Assembly (NCBI RefSeq): GCF_014192395.1
Contig: NZ_JACHXW010000034.1
Span: 1-43,940, forward strand
Reading direction: 5' to 3'
DNA: 43,940 nucleotides
Source of the DNA: Paenibacillus endophyticus
Lineage (GTDB): Bacteria > Bacillota > Bacilli > Paenibacillales > Paenibacillaceae
In this document: positions 1-7,429 of the stretch, piece by piece
How positions within the stretch are numbered: position 1 is the stretch's first letter
Layout of the letters: every line of letters begins with the position of its first letter
Position numbers and translations under genes: made by a program
The notes under the pieces: model-generated
Seen by the model: the letters and a program-made list of their open reading frames with translations, nothing else
What the model was told of the DNA's origin: nothing
Database searches by the model: none

Positions 1-350
1 GTACAAAATGGTGGTGTGGTAACTTCCATTTTACACGAAGCCTTCATGGGCCTTTTGTTTTTTTAGGTGTCGCACTTCATTTTACAATCCGTCTTTTTAA
101 AATATAAGACGATATATGTCTCACGCGATAAAGTATTCCTCTATTTCTACGAGAAACGGATACCGCCCTCTTGCAGAGGACGGCGAAGCCGTTTCTTCTT
201 TACGTATAGGAAAGAATATGAGTTTGCTCATCCTTTCTCTATACGTTTCGTCGAAACGATGGCGTCTATAGAAAGGGCGGCGAAGCCGTTTCTTCTTTTA
301 CGAAGGAATTTAGGTATAATAATGGAAAAACAGGCTGGGAGGATCATTAT
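1..350. other. Intergenic region rich in hairpins
   Basis: I see no credible gene here. The first 66 bases hold an AAAATGG/CCATTTT inverted repeat and a weak hairpin (GCC/GGGC, about 43-54) followed by a T-rich run at 55-66, probably the terminator of a gene lying to the left. From about 140 to 302 the region is packed with inverted repeats and two copies of a short direct repeat, listed separately. The DUF72 start and its ribosome binding site lie at the right edge. Confidence 0.5.
175..302. repeat. Short direct repeat, two copies, with alternating hairpins
   Basis: The motif CGGCGAAGCCGTTTC followed by TTCTTT and ACG occurs at 181-204 and again at 278-302; its core CGGC-GAA-GCCG is itself a tiny hairpin. 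Between the copies, ACGTATAG (202-209) pairs with CTATACGT (239-246) around the inner hairpin ATGAG-TTTG-CTCAT. The overlapping CCTTTCTCTATA (232-243) can instead pair with TCTATAGAAAGG (267-278). A related motif, AGAGGACGGCGACAGCCGTT, lies near 34752-34771. This looks like a dispersed intergenic palindromic element. Confidence 0.6.
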
Positions 351-1229
351 ATGTCGATACATATTGGCTTAGCGGGCTGGGGTGATCATGATCAGCTGTA
401 TACGTCGGTGGCGAAGGCCGGCAGCAAGCTGCGGCAATATGCGAAGCATTTTCCTCTAGTGGAGGTAGACAGCACCTTTTACGCGATTCAGTCGAAGGAG
501 CGGTTTATAAAGTGGCTGGAGGATACGCCCGCAACGCTGCATTTTGTCGTGAAGGCCTATCAAGGCATGACTGGCCATCAGCGGGGGCCGAGCGTGCCTG
601 CGGCAGAGACGAATGAGATGTTCGCGTCATTTCGGACGATGCTAGAGCCGGTTATGGAAACCGGCCGATTGTCCGCCGCATTGTTCCAATATCCGCCTTG
701 GTTCGATTGTACGCAGGCAAATGTGCGCATCCTCAGGGAGACGAAGGCACGGATGAGCGGCTTTCCTTGTGCACTCGAGTTCCGGCATCAGAGCTGGTTC
801 ACGGAGGAATACAAAGAGAAAACCTTGTCGTTCATGAAGCGGGAGCAATGGATTCATAGCGTATGCGATGAGCCGCAGGCCGGAATCGGCTCAATCCCAG
901 AGGTGCTCGAAGCGACGGATTCGGAGATGACGGTCGTAAGGTTTCACGGCCGCAATATATCCGGCTGGAATCAAGCCAGCGCGCCGAACTGGCGGGAGGT
1001 GCGTTATTTGTACCGCTACAGCGATGAGGAGCTGCTGGATTGGGCCGAGAAGCTAAGGCTGCTGGAGCAGCAAAGCAAGCAGGTGAATGTTATTTTCAAC
1101 AACAATTCCGGCGGGGATGCAGCGGCAAACGCGAAGCGGCTGATGGAGCTTCTGGGGTTAACAAGGCCGGATGGCAGCAGCCCGAATGAGCCTCCTCCGC
1201 CTGTAGTGGAGCAGTTGGATTTGTTTTGA
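351..1229 (+). CDS. DUF72 family protein (YunF/YecE-like)
   Basis: This 292-residue protein has the hallmarks of the DUF72 family, a TIM-barrel fold of unknown activity related in fold to xylose-isomerase-like enzymes. It opens with the typical strand IGLAGWGDHD, then PLVEVDSTFYAI, FVVKAYQGMTGH, LFQYPPWF, CALEFRHQSWF and VVRFHGRN, and ends with FNNNSGGDAAANAKRL, matching the family's VYFNN-near-C-terminus pattern. The length is usual. The ATG at 351 follows GGGAGGATCATT at a good distance. The Pro-rich tail (NEPPPPVVEQLDLF) after the barrel resembles that of Bacillus homologues. It stands alone; its strand and spacing suggest a single-gene transcript. The family call is confident; no biochemical role can be assigned. 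Confidence 0.85.
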   Translation: MSIHIGLAGWGDHDQLYTSVAKAGSKLRQYAKHFPLVEVDSTFYAIQSKERFIKWLEDTPATLHFVVKAYQGMTGHQRGPSVPAAETNEMFASFRTMLEPVMETGRLSAALFQYPPWFDCTQANVRILRETKARMSGFPCALEFRHQSWFTEEYKEKTLSFMKREQWIHSVCDEPQAGIGSIPEVLEATDSEMTVVRFHGRNISGWNQASAPNWREVRYLYRYSDEELLDWAEKLRLLEQQSKQVNVIFNNNSGGDAAANAKRLMELLGLTRPDGSSPNEPPPPVVEQLDLF

Positions 1230-1250
1230 GGGGCGCTCAAGGTTAGCCGG

Positions 1251-1281
1251 GTAAAAAATAGACCACATCGCTGATGTGGTC
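1251..1281 (-). terminator. Intrinsic terminator of the DUF4180 gene
   Basis: A perfect 9-bp stem, GACCACATC (1261-1269) and GATGTGGTC (1273-1281), with loop GCT is followed on the minus strand by TATTTTTTAC. The first bases of the stem overlap the stop codon of the minus-strand gene (1280-1282), so translation runs into the terminator. Read on the plus strand it could also stop the DUF72 transcript, but there is no T-run on that side. Confidence 0.8.
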
Positions 1282-1648
1282 ATTCGGCTTGGTGAAGGGC
1301 TTGCAGCGCCGAAGGTATATCCTTGGCAAAGAAAACCTGTTTCCCATTGTTGCTTTCATATATGAAATCCTTCAGGCTTTTACTGTCATAGCTTTCAAAA
1401 TCGCCTACAATGGCGAGCTTCACTTTATAGTTCGTGTATTTTTGCAAAATATCGCCGGCAAGCTTCGTTTTCAACTCGAAAAAATCCTCGTTGATGTTCG
1501 ATTTGCGAATTAACATCTTGTAGCAGTCTTCGTGGTAGCTGACGGTTGCCATCAAATCCAGCGCATCCTGCACATTCGCAATGACGATTTCGTCGCTCTC
1601 AATAATAGCTACCCTCGACTCGCCCTGCTGATCCACGGTCATTTTCAT
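1280..1648 (-). CDS. DUF4180 family protein
   Basis: This 122-residue soluble protein matches the DUF4180 pattern: an N-terminal strand (VAIIESDEIVIANVQDALDLMATV), the cluster HEDCYKMLIRKSNINEDFFELKTKLAGDILQKYTNY, a central strand KLAIVGDFESYDSKSLKDFIYESNNG and a C-terminal FFAKDIPSALQAL. The family is small, mostly in Firmicutes, and has no defined function. The ATG has a purine-rich site (AAAGGATGGAAAG on the minus strand) upstream. It is a single gene, convergent with DUF72, and ends in its own terminator. Nothing in the neighbourhood points to a pathway. Confidence 0.75.
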   Translation of the reverse strand: MKMTVDQQGESRVAIIESDEIVIANVQDALDLMATVSYHEDCYKMLIRKSNINEDFFELKTKLAGDILQKYTNYKVKLAIVGDFESYDSKSLKDFIYESNNGKQVFFAKDIPSALQALHQAE

Positions 1649-1761
1649 TTTCTTTCCATCCTTTCGCGAATATATGGCTTTAATGCGAGTATTATAGCAT
1701 AGATATTAGGAATTCAAGCCTAAAAATAAGCGGCGATGGAGTAAGGCGGGAGAAGGTGATT

Positions 1762-2193
1762 ATGATGCTGCAATTGATTACACGAAGATTGTCCATTCGA
1801 AGGCTGTATAGGGAAACGCTGCTAGCCAAGCCTATTTATCTCATCATGCATGGGGAGCGAGCGGATTGGTATAAGGAGCAGTGGGAACGTTTTTCCTTGC
1901 AGGAGGGACGAGTATCAGAGGATGAGATAGATGCGGTTGTAGCGTATATATCCGAGCGCGTCGAGGCGCTGTCCGCCTATTTAATCGGAATAGCTCCTTT
2001 AAAGCGTGAAATGAAAAAAGTATCATTTTATGCGGAATATGCGGAGCTGTTAAAACGATTTACGATAGATGATTTTAATAATGAGAACATTATGCTCTAT
2101 ATGTTTTTGTTCAATGAGCTGTTATTGGGCTCAACAAGGTATATTAACATCGTTAAGGAATTAGAGAAGCTCGAAAGTAGGCACGGGCTATAA
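1762..2193 (+). CDS. Hypothetical protein
   Basis: I do not recognise this protein of about 143 residues. It is rich in charged residues and probably mostly helical, with a Tyr/Trp-rich stretch (ERADWYKEQWERFSLQEG), a central amphipathic helix (EDEIDAVVAYISERVEAL) and a hydrophobic C-terminal helix around ENIMLYMFLFNELLLGSTRY. There is no signal peptide or clear TM segment. AGAAGG at 1751-1756 sets the start; ATG 1762 and ATG 1765 are both possible, and the GTG at 1756 is too close to the site. It is a monocistron upstream of a long noncoding stretch. Confidence 0.6.
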   Translation: MMLQLITRRLSIRRLYRETLLAKPIYLIMHGERADWYKEQWERFSLQEGRVSEDEIDAVVAYISERVEALSAYLIGIAPLKREMKKVSFYAEYAELLKRFTIDDFNNENIMLYMFLFNELLLGSTRYINIVKELEKLESRHGL

Positions 2194-2518
2194 GCTTATT
2201 AGTGAAAAATAACGAATGAGAAGTTAGACAACTGAAGGGGAATATAAGGCGGAGGGCATCGCTCAGTATGGTTTGTGAATAGGATACAAATGAAGACAAG
2301 GAGGGGGAGCGCTCTTTGTTTTTTTTTTGCTGGAAAAATGTTCATCCTAAATCATTTGTTCGCATTGAAAAATATAAGGGCTCTCAGTTGTATTACTAGT
2401 GTAAGGAAGAGCTGAGGCGCACAATTCATTAGAGCTCAATGAATTGCGCGGCTGGCTCTACAATCATGAAGTACGAATAGGCGCATACAAAACGAACATA
2501 CTAAAGGAGAGATTTTAC
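2194..2518. other. Intergenic region / leader of the repeat protein
   Basis: No gene is seen. A T10 run at about 2319-2328 follows the short palindrome GAGCGCTC, perhaps a weak terminator for the preceding gene. A hairpin with 9-bp arms, CAATTCATT (2422-2430) and AATGAATTG (2438-2446), sits in the likely leader of the downstream secreted protein. TTGAAA near 2367 may be a -35 box, but no convincing -10 partner was found. Confidence 0.4.
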
Positions 2519-3220
2519 ATGGATACAACGAAAAAGAGAACGATAACAGGTTGGACAGTCGGCATTGCAGCGTGCGCGGTTTTATCGGCCAGTATCTTTG
2601 CGATGAGCCATAATGCTACAAATGCTTCCTCCCAGACCCCGACAGCTATAACACAGCCTCCTATCCTAGGAAAAGTGGCCGTTAATATCGATGGCGTCAT
2701 CTCCGAAGTGAGTGCAGACGGCAAAAGCTTTAAGGTAGGCAATCTCTGGGTAGAGGTAACCGATAAAACAGAGTTGGGCAGCAAAGAGCCAACAGCGTCC
2801 AAGCCGTCTGAAGAGCTGCTGCAGAAAGAATTTAATGTCGGCAATATCGTATCCGGCTACACTTCTCAAGATGTGAGCACCGGCAAGGTGACGGCAGACG
2901 TCATCTACAACAATATGGCTCCGCAGAAGGATGCTAACACAGCCCCGGCAACTACGGGAAAGGCAGCAGTCAATATTGAAGGCGTAATTACGGAACTTAG
3001 CGTAGACGGCAAAAGCTTCAAGGTTGGCGATTTGTGGGTAACGGTAACACCGGCAACGGAGCTCGGCATTGGTGGTCCAACGGCGGCTGCGCCATCGGAA
3101 GAGCTGCTGCAAAAAGAATTCAAGGTCGGCAATATCGTGTCCGGATTTACGACTGAGGACGTAGGAACTGGAAAAGTGAATGCAACGAATATTTACAATA
3201 ATATGGTTCCGCAAAAATAA
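2519..3220 (+). CDS. Secreted protein with two DUF5666-like repeats
   Basis: This 233-residue protein has a signal peptide (KKR basic start, hydrophobic stretch WTVGIAACAVLSASIFAMS, likely cleavage after NAS). The mature part is essentially two tandem copies of one domain of about 80 residues. Copy 1 starts near VAVNIDGVISEVSADGKSFK and copy 2 near AAVNIEGVITELSVDGKSFK. Both carry KVG(N/D)LWV, LGxxxPTAxxPSEELLQKEF, VGNIVSG(Y/F) and YNNM(A/V)PQK. The pattern resembles DUF5666, a small beta-barrel-like extracytoplasmic domain with no known activity. ATG 2519 is chosen because AAAGGAGAG lies 8 nt upstream; further upstream codons lack a site. The two copies share long identical words, pointing to recent duplication. 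Confidence 0.75.
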   Translation: MDTTKKRTITGWTVGIAACAVLSASIFAMSHNATNASSQTPTAITQPPILGKVAVNIDGVISEVSADGKSFKVGNLWVEVTDKTELGSKEPTASKPSEELLQKEFNVGNIVSGYTSQDVSTGKVTADVIYNNMAPQKDANTAPATTGKAAVNIEGVITELSVDGKSFKVGDLWVTVTPATELGIGGPTAAAPSEELLQKEFKVGNIVSGFTTEDVGTGKVNATNIYNNMVPQK

Positions 3221-3263
3221 TAGACAGAGAAGCCTCGCAGCTAAACAGGAGTATAAAAAGCGT

Positions 3264-3302
3264 CGAGGGCACCTTCATTGGAAGGTGCCCTCGGCGTTTT
3301 AA
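3264..3302 (+). terminator. Intrinsic terminator after the repeat protein
   Basis: A perfect 13-bp stem, CGAGGGCACCTTC (3264-3276) and GAAGGTGCCCTCG (3281-3293), with loop ATTG is followed by GCGTTTTAAT. Confidence 0.85.
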
Positions 3303-3550
3303 TGGTTTTAAGGATTCGCTGTTCGCAAAGCTGTTGCGCTTCTTTTTGGTTAACCGTTGTTTCATTCGATTATTTGGATCACGTTGGGAGAATAGTACTT
3401 GTAACGCCATTTTAAACGTCTGCCTAAACCTTACATATTTTTGATACAATAGGAGAAGAGACAACGAAGCAGGGAGAAGTCCTTGACGTGGGACTCTGTC
3501 TCCTCTTTGTTATGAGCTGCAGACATTACATTATAGGAACGAAGGTTACC
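3303..3550. other. Leader region of the metallopeptidase gene
   Basis: No gene is seen. TACAAT near 3446 is a candidate -10 box. Downstream, GGAGA..AGTCC (about 3473-3482) can pair with GGGACT..TCTCC (about 3490-3504), giving a leader hairpin some 45 nt before the ATG. Confidence 0.35.
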
Positions 3551-4204
3551 ATGAGAATACAATTTAATAATCAGACGATTTCATTTAACGTGCTGTACGC
3601 GAATAGAAAAAAGCTGTATATCCATATCGACTCTACGGGCCATATCACCATTAAAGCGCCTAATGGAACAAGCGATGATGAGGTCATGGCCGCCGTGGAA
3701 CGGAATGGGGAACGGATTGTACAGAAACTAGAGGCGCTGGAAACGGCACGCACGGCTCCGAAAGCCAAGGAATATCAAGACGAAGGAAAGTTTCTCCACT
3801 TGGGTAAATATTATTTGCTGCACGAGCTGATTGATACGGAGGAGCTGACCGAAGAGGAGCTAAAGGTCAGTCTGAAGAAGTTTTATTTCAACAGCTGCAA
3901 GAAAATCATTGGCGAGCGGATTAAGCCCTATCAAACTCAGCTTAAGGTGAAGGCCAAAACGATAGAGATCGTGGAATCAAGGACGAAGTGGGGAAGCTGC
4001 AGCTCAGAAAAGCATTTGACGTTTAATTACCGTTTGGCGATGGCTCCGATCGAGGTGATAGATTATGTCATCATTCATGAGCTATGCCATCTCACCCATA
4101 TGAACCATGACCGATCTTTCTGGAGACGAGTGGGGAGCATCATGCCGGATTATAAAGAAAAAGAAGAGTTTCTGGCCAGGTATGGGCAGGCAATGACGCT
4201 TTAA
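3551..4204 (+). CDS. YgjP-like zinc metallopeptidase (M48 / DUF45)
   Basis: This 217-residue protein belongs to the YgjP/DUF45 group of predicted zinc peptidases. The zinc-site motif HELCHLTHMNHDRSFW (near residues 177-192) gives the HExxH-like pair HELCH and a third His in NH. The family's KWGSCS block (TKWGSCSSEKHLTFNYRL) and the I-DYVIIHELCH run also match. The N-terminus has the usual beta-rich segment (NRKKLYIHIDSTGHITIKAPNG). The start is ATG 3551 behind GAACGAAGG; the upstream in-frame codons lack a site. There is no signal peptide, so it is cytoplasmic. Related genes sit with restriction systems in some genomes; none is visible here. Confidence 0.85.
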   Translation: MRIQFNNQTISFNVLYANRKKLYIHIDSTGHITIKAPNGTSDDEVMAAVERNGERIVQKLEALETARTAPKAKEYQDEGKFLHLGKYYLLHELIDTEELTEEELKVSLKKFYFNSCKKIIGERIKPYQTQLKVKAKTIEIVESRTKWGSCSSEKHLTFNYRLAMAPIEVIDYVIIHELCHLTHMNHDRSFWRRVGSIMPDYKEKEEFLARYGQAMTL

Positions 4205-4240
4205 CATCAAGGAATGCGGAAAGGTTGGACGATTGGGATG

Positions 4241-4297
4241 GAAACTGGTATACTTGCCGGGGTTACTCCCGTAAAAGCGGTTTCAGTTTCACATTTT
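4241..4297 (+). terminator. Possible weak terminator
   Basis: GAAACTG (4241-4247) can pair with CAGTTTC (4284-4290) around a GC-containing interior, followed by ACATTTTTGA. The stem has a large interior loop, so this is tentative. Confidence 0.3.
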
Positions 4298-4344
4298 TGA
4301 GGGAGCTTGTCTAATTTCGTTTTTCGTCAGGAGTGTATGAAAAG

Positions 4345-4533
4345 ATGAGAAAATATAATTTTATTCGACCGCTTATGTTGATTGTCATTGCGCTGCTCGT
4401 TAAGAGCTTGATTACGAATCTTTGCATGGTGTTTGGAATGGCGCAGGCGCAGGCAGAAAACATCGGATTTATCAGCATGCTTATCGCTGCGATCATTGTT
4501 TATTCTAGAATTGCCCGGAAACGCCGGAAATAA
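4345..4533 (+). CDS. Small membrane protein, hypothetical
   Basis: This predicted protein of 62 residues has two hydrophobic segments, PLMLIVIALLVKSLITNLCMVF and IGFISMLIAAIIVYSRIA, ending in a basic tail RKRRK, so a two-TM hairpin with cytoplasmic C-terminus is likely. ATG 4345 follows CAGGAG at 4329-4333; a GTG at 4333 overlaps the site and is less likely. The stop is 23 bp before the next gene, so the two may be cotranscribed. No family was recognised. Confidence 0.5.
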   Translation: MRKYNFIRPLMLIVIALLVKSLITNLCMVFGMAQAQAENIGFISMLIAAIIVYSRIARKRRK

Positions 4534-4556
4534 AACGGGTATCGAAAGGAGCAACC

Positions 4557-4946
4557 ATGGACGAGGCTAAATCGAAGTTCGAGACGATCGATCAATATAT
4601 GGCTACCTTTCCAGCCGATATTCAAGCCATATTGGAGAAGATTAGGAATGTGATCCAAGAGGCAGCACCCGAAGCAACAGAGAAAATCGGCTATCAAATG
4701 CCGACATTTGTGCTTTGCGGGAATTTGGTGCATTTTGCAGCGTTCAAAAATCACATCGGCTTATACCCGGCTCCAAGCGGAATCCATGCCTTCAAGGAAC
4801 AGTTGGCAAAGTATAAAGGAGCAAAGGGATCGATTCGATTTCCTTTGGATAAACCGATTCCCTACGAATTAATTAGCGAGATCGTGAAATATAGAGCGGC
4901 AGAGAACATCGAGAAAGCAAACAGCAAGCTGAAAAAGAAGAAATAA
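4557..4946 (+). CDS. DUF1801 protein (YdhG-like)
   Basis: This 129-residue protein matches the DUF1801/YdhG family: KFETIDQYMATFPADIQAILEKIRNVI, then EATEKIGYQMPTFVLCGNLVHFAAFKNHIGLYP, and GSIRFPLDKPIPYELISEIVKYR. Bacillus YdhG (Fra) is described as a frataxin-like iron chaperone, but other family members have no known role, so iron handling here is only a suggestion. The basic C-terminal tail (KLKKKK) is unusual but short. ATG 4557 has AAAGGAGCAACC upstream. It follows a small membrane-protein gene and precedes a terminator at 5061. Confidence 0.8.
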   Translation: MDEAKSKFETIDQYMATFPADIQAILEKIRNVIQEAAPEATEKIGYQMPTFVLCGNLVHFAAFKNHIGLYPAPSGIHAFKEQLAKYKGAKGSIRFPLDKPIPYELISEIVKYRAAENIEKANSKLKKKK

Positions 4947-5060
4947 AGCGTTGTATTAGTCGATGCAAGCTTGAAAATCAGGTTTGAACATAAGCTGCGA
5001 AAAGTGAATGTCGGCGAGTATTTTCAATTTGGCGGAGCAGCTGTTCCGAATAGTCAACGC

Positions 5061-5101
5061 AAAACCACAACGCCTCAGAGGCTAAGCTCTGGGGGTTTTT
5101 T
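5061..5101 (+). terminator. Intrinsic terminator
   Basis: CCTCAGAG (5073-5080) pairs with CTCTGGGG (5087-5094) across a six-base loop, flanked by AAAACC and GGTTTT, with a T6 run. It lies 115 nt after the DUF1801 stop and before the AraC gene. Confidence 0.75.
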
Positions 5102-5234
5102 ATTAGTTTCGGTAGTCATGGAGGATGATTGCATCATCGGTTCAAGCGTTATGCTCATTTGGCATTGAGTCGCCCATATTTCTCGGGTACAATGAGGGAA
5201 TAATCGGTTGAGCGGGACAAGAAAGGGTGTTGGT

Positions 5235-6065
5235 ATGGAAAGTCGGTACGATGAGCTGGCTGCTTATTTCTTGCAGGTGCCTGTTGATATATTTGGCGTG
5301 CATCAGACGCTGCTTCGTACTGGGATCTACCAGGGCCACAAGTATCAGCCGACGACCAAATGCGCCTTGCTGATTGCGCTCAAGGGAGAGGCTGTCTTTT
5401 TCTATGATGGTGTAAGCTACCCGATGTATCCGGGTAAGACGCTGCTAGGCGGCTGTAACCGCAGTCTCGAATTTGTGGTTCAATCGAGTGAATTCGAATA
5501 TTTTCTCGTGCATTATTTGCCCACGCATGCGAGGCAGGAAGATCCCTTAATCATCGAAACGGTGAGCGAGCTTCATATCGAGCTGGATGCGGCTCTGCTG
5601 CAATTAATGGAGCAGCTTAGAGGGCTGTCTACGATTCTTGGCAATATCGAGCAGCTTGAGAAGAAAACATTATTCTATCGATTGCTTAATAAAGCGCTGC
5701 TGTTTGAGAGATACCAGCAGAACAGCGAGAGCCAGCCGATGATGGAGCAGACGATTGCGCATATTAGGAAGCATTATATGGAGCCGATAACGCTGGAGAG
5801 CCTCGCGGAGCAGCATCAGATGAAAGCCAAATATTTCTCGCATTTATTTCGCAAATATACCGGGATCGGACCGATTAATTACTTGATTCAATATCGGATG
5901 AAACTTGCCCATGAATTGCTGACGACGGCGGATTTCTCCATTCGCGAAATTGCGAGAAGCGTCGGTTACGCGGATGCGTATTATTTCAGCAGGCTGTTCA
6001 AAAAGCATTACGGCATGTCCCCTTCTTCCGTGAGGCTGCATGCGAGTAGAAATAATCCATCCTGA
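5235..6065 (+). CDS. AraC family transcriptional regulator (siderophore-locus type)
   Basis: This 276-residue regulator has an N-terminal cupin-like sensing half (TKCALLIALKGEAVFFYDGVSYPMYPGKTLLGGC) and a C-terminal double helix-turn-helix. The latter includes PITLESLAEQHQMKAKYFSHLFRKYTGIGPINYLIQYRM and SIREIARSVGYADAYYFSRLFKKHYGMSPSSVR. ATG 5235 is preferred over TTG 5208 because GAAAGGGTG lies just upstream of it. It sits directly before a Fur-box-controlled siderophore-binding lipoprotein. By analogy with Btr (YbbB) beside the feu genes in Bacillus subtilis, it may activate iron-siderophore uptake when a siderophore is sensed. That role is inference from context. Confidence 0.8.
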   Translation: MESRYDELAAYFLQVPVDIFGVHQTLLRTGIYQGHKYQPTTKCALLIALKGEAVFFYDGVSYPMYPGKTLLGGCNRSLEFVVQSSEFEYFLVHYLPTHARQEDPLIIETVSELHIELDAALLQLMEQLRGLSTILGNIEQLEKKTLFYRLLNKALLFERYQQNSESQPMMEQTIAHIRKHYMEPITLESLAEQHQMKAKYFSHLFRKYTGIGPINYLIQYRMKLAHELLTTADFSIREIARSVGYADAYYFSRLFKKHYGMSPSSVRLHASRNNPS

Positions 6066-6117
6066 AAACGGGAAATTATCTATTTGCTCATAGGCGGAGC
6101 GATGGTATCATTAATTC

Positions 6118-6136
6118 GATAATGATAATCGTTATC
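6118..6136 (+). promoter_or_regulatory. Fur box
   Basis: GATAATGATAATCGTTATC differs by one base from the classical 19-bp Fur-box consensus GATAATGATAATCATTATC. It lies 34-52 nt upstream of the ATG of the siderophore-binding lipoprotein, over the expected promoter or early transcript, so iron repression of that gene is likely. Confidence 0.9.
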
Positions 6137-6169
6137 AATTATATGAGAGACATCGAGGGGAAGAATGAA

Positions 6170-7201
6170 ATGAAGACAGCTAAATTACGTATGGCAGCAG
6201 CCTGCCTGCTAATGTTTGTCATGATGCTCGTCAGTGCCTGCTCCAATGCAGGAACGGCAAACCATGCAGCGACGGAAGCGCCGGCTGCGACCGATGCGGC
6301 AGAAAATACAAGCGGAAATAACGCGACTGCGGGAGACAGCGCTGCTTTTCCAAGAACGGTGACGAGCGCAGACGGCAAAGAAGTTACCATTGCCGAGCAG
6401 CCGAAAAAAATCGCCTTAGTGCATTGGGGACTAACGCAGGAGCTGCTAGGCTTTGAGCTGCCTTCCATTGCGGTAACGCTCCCGTTCACAGCGAAAAATT
6501 CCTTCCTTGATTCGGATGTATACAAGCCATACGTCGAGAAGTTTGACGAGGTGACAGTCGTTGGCGAGAACACGGCTGTTAACCTTGAAGCGCTTCTGCA
6601 ATATGAGCCGGATATCATCCTGGCGGGCAGCGTCACGAACAAGGACATCACGGACCAATTGTCGCAGATTGCCCCTACGGTGCTGATTGATGAAGAGAAA
6701 ACGAATGTTTGGATGGATTGGCAAGGCGTTATTACGCAGTTCGGCGACATTCTTGGGCAAGAGACGCTTGCCAAGCAGACGATCGACGACTTCTCCGCAA
6801 AGGTAGAGGAAGCGAAAACGCAGCTAGGCGATGTGGAAGGAACGGTTGCTTACTTGCAAGTCAGAGATAAGAATATTTGGCTGCAGGGCACAACTTATGC
6901 TGGCGATTATTATGAGCCGCTTGGTCTGAATGCTCCAGAAGAGGCGAAAGGCGACGGCATCGAGCTTACCCTTGAAGGGCTTAGCGCGATTAATCCGGAT
7001 CATATCTTCTTAGGTTACTTCAACTACAATGATAAATCATTGGCTGCTCTTTCCGACGAGTGGGAACAAAGCGAAGTATGGAAGAAGCTGAAGGCGGTTC
7101 AGCAGAACCAAGTGTACGCGATTAACGGCGAGCTTGCTTATGGCTACGGTCCAATTAGCAAAATCAATGGCTTAGCTGCTATTGTGGATGCATTGAAGTA
7201 G
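6170..7201 (+). CDS. Iron-siderophore ABC transporter binding lipoprotein
   Basis: This 343-residue protein is a class III (FeuA/YfiY/FhuD-like) periplasmic-binding-type lipoprotein. A basic start and hydrophobic stretch lead to the lipobox LVSAC, with Cys the lipidated residue, then an Ala/Thr-rich linker. The first lobe begins FPRTVTSADGKEVTIAEQPKKIALVHWG and has NLEALLQYEPDIILAGS; the second has EGTVAYLQVRDKNIWLQG and ends QVYAINGELAYGYGPISKINGLAAIVDAL. ATG 6170 has GAGGGGAAG upstream; upstream ATGs fall inside the Fur box. No permease or ATPase gene follows, so it must use components encoded elsewhere. Paenibacilli often carry such orphan binding proteins. Confidence 0.9.
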   Translation: MKTAKLRMAAACLLMFVMMLVSACSNAGTANHAATEAPAATDAAENTSGNNATAGDSAAFPRTVTSADGKEVTIAEQPKKIALVHWGLTQELLGFELPSIAVTLPFTAKNSFLDSDVYKPYVEKFDEVTVVGENTAVNLEALLQYEPDIILAGSVTNKDITDQLSQIAPTVLIDEEKTNVWMDWQGVITQFGDILGQETLAKQTIDDFSAKVEEAKTQLGDVEGTVAYLQVRDKNIWLQGTTYAGDYYEPLGLNAPEEAKGDGIELTLEGLSAINPDHIFLGYFNYNDKSLAALSDEWEQSEVWKKLKAVQQNQVYAINGELAYGYGPISKINGLAAIVDALK

Positions 7202-7265
7202 GCAATTCGAATCTCATGCAACAAGCATATAATAAGCATACAACAAGCATACAACAAGGTTATTA

Positions 7266-7298
7266 GAAGGAGGGAGGGAATCATTCCCTTCTTTTTTT
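7266..7298 (+). terminator. Intrinsic terminator after the binding lipoprotein
   Basis: GGGAA (7276-7280) pairs with TTCCC (7284-7288), extended by wobble pairs on both sides, and is followed by a T7 run. Just before it, 7219-7258 holds three to four imperfect copies of an 11-mer like AACAAGCATAC. Confidence 0.7.
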
Positions 7299-7429
7299 GC
7301 GTGTACACCTAGTTGCAGGCTGGTTCGCTTTAGCAAAAGCTTCATATTCCGAACATCTTTGTCTATCTGCTCTCGTCCAAGGTTAGGATATACTATTAGC
7401 AGCACTAGTATTACAGGAGGTTAATAATC

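Noticed and set aside
1..66. Tail of a T-box riboswitch (GGTGGTGTGGTAAC followed by a terminator-like hairpin)
   Set aside because: The T-box core AGGGTGGNACCGCG is not matched, and the upstream specifier region and downstream gene are missing.
67..372. Possible small gene before DUF72
   Set aside because: It runs through the hairpin/repeat region, lacks a ribosome site and overlaps the DUF72 start.
4971..5168. Short plus-strand frame after the DUF1801 gene
   Set aside because: It reads straight through a clear terminator hairpin and has no ribosome site.
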